From Diadophis punctatus similis (lineage: Eukaryota; Chordata; Lepidosauria; Squamata; Dipsadidae), in assembly GCA_023053685.1 (NCBI GenBank), contig JALIGW010000058.1, forward strand, positions 1,638,637 through 1,702,636: DNA of 64,000 nt. Direction: 5' to 3'. The position numbers and the translations under genes were made by a program. The notes beneath the pieces were generated by a model. That model made no database searches. It saw only the letters and a list, made by a program, of their open reading frames with translations, and was not told the DNA's origin. Positions 59,551 through 64,000 of this stretch are shown piece by piece. How positions within the stretch are numbered: position 1 is the stretch's first letter; each line of letters begins with the position of its first letter.

Positions 59551-60430
59551 GATTAGATTAGATTAGATTATTATTAGAGTTGGAAGGGACCTTGTAGGTC
59601 ATCTAGTCCAACCGCCAGCTCAAGCAGGAGTCCCTACACCATTTCCGACAAATGGCAGTCCAATTTCCTCTTGAAAGTCTCAGGTGTTGGAGCTCTCACA
59701 ACCTCCGCTGGCAAGCTGTTCCACTGGTTGATCTCTCTCGCCGTCAGAAAGTTTCTCCTCACTTCCAGGTTGAATCTCTCCTTGGTCAGCTTCCATCCAT
59801 TATTCCTTGTCTGGTTTTCTGGGGCTTTGGAAAACAGCCTAATCCCCTGCTCTCTGTGGCAGCCCCTCAGATATTGGAAGACTGCTATCATGTCACCCCT
59901 GGTCCTTCTCTTTGCCAGACTGGCCAAACTCAGTTCCTGCAACCGCTCTTTGTATGTTTTATTTTCCAGACCCTTTATCATCCTGGTTGCTCTCTTCTGC
60001 ACTTTCTCTAGAGCTTCAATGTCTTTTTTGTAGTGTGGTGACCAGAACTGGATGCAGTACTCTAGTTGTGGTCTAACTAAGGCTTTATAGAGTGGTATTA
60101 GTACCTCCCTAGTTCTAGATTGTATCCCTCTGTTAATGCAACTCAGGATTGCATTGGCTTTTTTGGCTGCCGCTGCACATTGCTGGCTCATATCTAGTTG
60201 GTTGTCCACCAAGACTCCTAGATCCCTCTCACAGTCGCTGCTATTGAGTGTGGTTTCACCCAGTTTTCGGTTTTTCTTACCTAGGTGTAGGGTTTTACTT
60301 TTCTCTGCATTGAATTTCATTTTGTTTGATTGGGCCCAGTGTTCAAGTCTGTCAAGATCCATCTGGATCCTGAGCCTGTCTTTTGGGGTATTAGCTACTC
60401 CCGCCAGCTTGGTATCATCTGCGAAATGTA
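59551..60430 (-). mobile_element. CR1 LINE with a long open RT C-terminal frame
   Basis: A single minus-strand frame (59634-60512) runs without a stop through [80 protein letters not shown] and INQWNSLPAEVV. FADD is the RT catalytic box. The 3' UTR and a (GATTA)n tail end at 59551. It is truncated upstream of the FADD box, but the uninterrupted ~250 codons point to a young insertion. Confidence 0.93.
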
Positions 60431-60699
60431 ATCCCTGCGATTGTAATCCCTCCGCGAGATTAAACGCCAAGGGAGGCGCTTGCTGGATCCTTTGGGCATT
60501 GAATCTTTCCAAGAAAAGGAAGAAGTAGGGAATGACAGGATTTCAGGAAAGAAAGCCAGATCTGCTCAGATCTTTTAGCAGTCGTAAATAACCAGAGTGG
60601 CCTTGAAATTTCATTTTTGGATGTGCTTAGAGTCTCTTTCCTGTTATGGCACAGCCAATTCCCTCCCGTTCAACCTTCATTTCACTTGTGGCTGCCTTC

Positions 60700-61095
60700 A
60701 CTTACAGTCATTCGTTTAATGACCATTCAAAGTTGCAACGGCATTGAAAAAAATGAGACTTAAGACTGGTCCTCACACTTATGACTGTTGCAGCATTCCT
60801 CATGGTTCCGGAATCAAAATTTGGGCACTTGGCAACCGGCATATATTTATGACGGTTGCATCGTGCCCCGGTGATCACGTGATCACGTGATCCCCTTTTG
60901 AAACCTTCCCAGCTGTCAAAGTCAATGAAGGAAGCGGGATTCGCTTCATGACCGTAGAATTCACTTAACAACTGCAGCGGTTTGCTTAGCAACCCGGAAA
61001 GGTCGCAAAATGAGGTGCAACTTGCTTGACGACTGCCTTGCTTAGCAACAGAAATTCTGGTCCCTGGTTCTGTGGTCATAAGTCGAGGACTACCT
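60700..61095. mobile_element. 'gtcctcgactta'-family MITE
   Basis: It starts 'cacttacagtcattcgttta' and ends 'taagtcgaggactacctg'. All internal blocks are present. Confidence 0.85.
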
Positions 61096-61231
61096 GCTGT
61101 CAGCCTCCACGCTGCCTGCTTGCTTCGGCTGCCATAGAAACGGGGGGAGGTGGGAAGGTTAGGTATTTGGGAGAGGGGGAAGCTGTGCTGGAGATGTCTC
61201 TTCATGTGTCTGATTAAGAGTTAGGGAGGAA

Positions 61232-61458
61232 ATAGCAATAGCACTTAGACTTATATACCGCTTCATAGTGCTTTATAGCCCTCTCTAAGCGGTTTACAGA
61301 GTTCAGCATATTGCCCCCAACAATCTGGGTCCTCATTTTACCGACCTCGGAAGGATGGAAGGCTGAGTCAACCTTGAGCCGGTGAGATTTGAACAGCTGA
61401 ACTGCTGAACTAGCAGTAGCCTGCAGTACTGCATTTAACCACTGCACCAACTCGGCTC
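61232..61458 (-). mobile_element. tRNA-headed squamate SINE
   Basis: Antisense copy from the 'agcaatagcacttagactta' tail to a head with 'gcaccaactcggctc'; the A box carries one change (GGTGCAG). Confidence 0.9.
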
Positions 61459-61909
61459 GTTCTCATCACGTATGGCCAGGCTGCATGGACATGTTTACAG
61501 CCTGCTCAAGGTCAACGGCTTCGATGGACCAGATGTGGAGGCTCCACCTGGACGTATGCCCACATGACATCTTGGGGTGCCGGGATTGGATGGTTTGCCC
61601 AGGGGGGAGGTTATGTGGGGAGGGATTTGGGATAATTTCTATATGCCATTTACCCGCCTTTTGCCTCAGATCTTGCTTTCATTTTGTCGCTATCAGTTCT
61701 TGTCTAGTAAAAGTACTCTTCTCTATCAACATGGAGTTGGGGTTTTTCTTTCCTGGACTTTGAACGGAAGCACACCTGACACCTGCTTTGCTTATTGGCA
61801 TTGTAACTTCACATTGAAAAGCCGCCCAAAGAACCAAGGTCGTCTCTCCTGGCAACCAATAAGGTCGGGGGAAGGAGCCCCTGAAGAGCCCGGCAATTCA
61901 CCCAATTGA
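61459..61909. other. Upstream sequence, unassigned
   Basis: No confident feature. The part around 61680-61760 ('ttgtctagtaaaagtactct') has the look of an LTR end but no boundaries were found. Confidence 0.35.
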
Positions 61910-62144
61910 GAGCCGAGGTGGTTAGAGTGCAGCACTGCAGGCTACTTCAGCTGATTGCTAGTTCAGCAGTTCAGCTGTTCAAATCTCACCAGCTCAATGT
62001 TGACTCAGCCTTCCATCCTTCCGAGGTGGGTAAAATGAGGACCCAGATTGTTGGGGGCAAGAGGCTGAACTCTGTAAACCGCTTAGAGAGAGCTGTAAAG
62101 TGCTGTGAAGCGGTATATAAGTCTAAGTGCTATTGCTATTGCTA
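61910..62144 (+). mobile_element. tRNA-headed squamate SINE with damaged A box
   Basis: It starts GAGCCGAGGTGGTTAGAGTG, having lost the 'cgcagt' part of the A box. The B box GTTCAAATCTC and the CTATTGCTATTGCTA tail are intact. Confidence 0.92.
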
Positions 62145-62984
62145 ATTGGCCAACGTGACCTGGGACACTTTGCGGTCGTATGCCTCTTAATAAAATAACT
62201 TTCATTCGAAGCAGACATTTCGGTGCCCATTTCTGAAAAGCAAGCAGATCGTAACCAGGTTCCCGGCCTCTTTTGGCACCAACCTTTCCAACTCAACTGT
62301 TAGTGTCTGGGCTTAAGTTGGCCTTTTATTTGCTATTATTAGCCGAAAGGAGAGAAGGATGGATGGCAGCAAACCGGGTGAAGACAGTCCGGCTGTATTG
62401 CTCGCTTGGGTGGGGCAGAATTGTGGGGGGAGCACTATGGGGTGGAGGGGAGAACTTTCCTTGCTTGCAACAAGATTCAAACACCCCCCCCCCCCGAATG
62501 TTGATCAAATTTCGGAGGTGACCTCAGGCATTGATTTATTCCTTTTTTTTAAAAGATCTTTCCAGGCTGCCTTTAAGGCAGAAACCCAAAACCAACTTCC
62601 TGGATAGCTTACACATAAAGGCAATGACATATTAATCATGGCAGCATCGCACTTGGGGCTGAAAGGCCTCGAACGGATCCAAGCAGAGGAAGAAGGAAAA
62701 AAAATATATGAAAAAATAAAGACGGTTCCAGAATGGGGGAAAGAGAAGTGAAGAAATACTCTCTTCCCAGGTTGCTTTCGCTCTGGCAGCCGAGGCTGTG
62801 TTGGGCTCTGCCTTGTCCAGTGGCTGGCTGATCCTCGCCGTTGCTGGCCAGCGGCTTCCTTCTCCGGAGGCAGCTTGGCCGAGGCCTCCTCCATGACCTC
62901 ACCTGGCAGGTCTGGGCAGCTGAGGCCGATCATCCAGGGAAGGGGAAGCTGATTGGTTCAAAGATGCTGAAGCCTAAGAAAGAA
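62145..62984. other. Upstream sequence, unassigned
   Basis: No recognised exon or repeat. 'cttaataaaataactttcat' near 62186 may mark a transposon or LTR end. Confidence 0.35.
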
Positions 62985-63848
62985 AGCGGTAAGCTTCTAC
63001 ATTTAGGCAAGAAAAACCAAACGCCCAGATACAGGGTCAACTCTGAAGCGAACCTGGCTGGGGCCATTTTGGAGGCTTCAGGGCAGAGGTGGGATTCAGC
63101 AGGTTCTGACCAGTTCTGGAGAACCGGTAGTGGAAATTTTGAGTAGTTCGAAGAACTACTGCCTCCCGAGTCCCAGCTGATCGAGTCCCAGCTGATCGGG
63201 AGGAAATGGGGATTTTGCCATAACCTTCCCCTGGAGTGGGGAGGGAATGGAGATTTTACAGTATCCTTCCCCTGCCACGCCCACCAAGCCCACCAAGCCA
63301 CGCCCACAGAACCGGTAGTAAAAAAAAATTGAATCCCACCACTGCTTCAGGGTTGCCACAGTGCGAAGAAGGGATGGGGATGGGGGACATAGTTAGATGG
63401 GAGTTTGTAGCCAAAAAAAAAATTTTTTTTTCCTGTGGGAACCAAGGACATTCCGACAGGTGCCTGGGAAGAGGAGGAGTCCAGTTACCAAGCGACCAGC
63501 CAGCACCTCGATGGGACAATGTGACTGATTGTTTGAGGAAAGGGAGAACTTTCACTTTTTAATCAGGTGAAAACCGTGGAAAATTTCAGAGTCGGTTTTC
63601 ACCAGTTTTTTGCCAATATGATATCTCCAATAAAATTGTTCTTGGGAGAACTTGCCTGCCTCGGAGTTCTATGGAGTTATTACTTGGAACCCTGACATAC
63701 AGTCTAGGTCGTACTTTGCTCAATAGTAGAAACTGTGAGAGGGATCTTGGAGTCCTAGTGGACGATCACTTGAAAATGAGCCAGCCGTGTGCAGCAGCTG
63801 CCAAAAAAGCCAACACAGTTCTAGGCTGCATTAACAGAGGGATAGAAT
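62985..63848 (+). mobile_element. CR1 LINE RT fragment, interrupted
   Basis: 'gcttctacatttaggcaaga' (62985-63030) and 'aactgtgagagggatcttgg' with the [14 protein letters not shown] frame (63705-63848) are consecutive parts of the CR1 RT. The 63030-63704 insert carries a hAT element; ATACAG occurs at both edges (about 63021 and 63698), a possible 6-bp target duplication of a larger insertion. Confidence 0.8.
63084..63344. mobile_element. hAT-like MITE, target duplication CTTCAGGG
   Basis: It starts CAGAGGTGGGATTCAGC and ends TTGAATCCCACCACTG, with CTTCAGGG at 63076-63083 and 63345-63352. The interior 'gttctggagaaccggtag' is shared with the copy at 51637. Confidence 0.95.
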
Positions 63849-64000
63849 CAATAGCAATAGCACTTAGACTTATATACCGCTTCATAGTGCTTTCCAGCCC
63901 TCTCTAAGCGGTTTACAGAGTTCAGCCAATTGCCCCCAACAATCTGGGTCCTCATTTTACCCACCTCAGAAGGATGGAAGGCTGAGTCAACCTTGAGCCC
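63849..64000 (-). mobile_element. tRNA-headed squamate SINE, cut by window end
   Basis: 'atagcaatagcacttagact' through 'gaaggatggaaggctgagtc' and 'aaccttgagcc'; the head lies beyond base 64000. Confidence 0.9.

Noticed and set aside
61910..62144. Possible tRNA genes at the SINE heads
   Set aside because: A and B boxes are present but no cloverleaf completes; the sequence continues into the SINE body, and the same applies to all six other copies.
63030..63704. A possible further LTR bounded by ATACAG
   Set aside because: The edges do not show TG…CA termini, and the interval contains a separate hAT element, so the larger insertion could not be defined.

Overview
The window is vertebrate nuclear DNA, most likely from a squamate reptile and probably a snake. 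The reasons are split coding exons with GT/AG introns, many CR1 and R4-type LINE pieces, tRNA-headed squamate SINEs with a CTATTG tail, short hAT-type elements, long AAAT and GGAA microsatellites, and LTR retroelement debris. There are no bacterial features. The species call is inference from the repeat mix.

The one host gene I can support is the 5' part of a transglutaminase gene, best called TGM2 (tissue transglutaminase). It runs on the minus strand from a TATA-box promoter near 48.9 kb to exon 8 at the left edge. Eight coding exons are recognisable: 48784-48793, 37503-37682, 31754-31996, 24061-24179, 7800-7928, 6538-6715, 5276-5411 and 165-268. All have consensus splice sites and their phases join. 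Together they encode residues 1 to about 367, which is the N-terminal beta-sandwich and the first part of the catalytic core. The spliced numbering puts Trp241, Cys277, His335 and Asp358 at exactly the positions of the mammalian TGM2 catalytic residues. The remaining core and the two C-terminal beta-barrels lie left of base 1.

Almost everything else is transposon-derived intron or upstream DNA. Intron 7 (269-5275) holds R4 and CR1 LINE pieces, a hAT element and tandem Penelope-like units with GGAA arrays. Introns 5 and 6 hold Penelope-like repeats, a SINE and an internally deleted CR1. Intron 4 (7929-24060) holds a decayed Ty3/Gypsy element, two solo LTRs of one family, a longer ERV-type LTR and several hAT elements nested in CR1. 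Intron 3 (24180-31753) has a palindromic hAT inside another hAT and a 700-bp GGAA/GGGA tract. Intron 2 has a 550-bp purine minisatellite. Intron 1 (37683-48783) has a SPIN/Charlie-like hAT inside an ERV-type LTR and a CR1-tail-derived tandem array. The region upstream of the promoter (49-64 kb) has nested LINEs, a hAT inside a hAT, a 410-bp inverted repeat and a CR1 with a long open reverse-transcriptase frame.

The strongest non-gene observations are: (1) a set of short hAT-like elements with intact 8-bp target-site duplications, several nested in one another; (2) three solo LTRs of one family, each with a perfect 5-bp target-site duplication; (3) Penelope-like terminal units that keep hammerhead-ribozyme core boxes; and (4) substitutions in the TGM2 nucleotide-binding pocket (Asp173, Tyr174). 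I saw no evidence for a wholly new genetic system.
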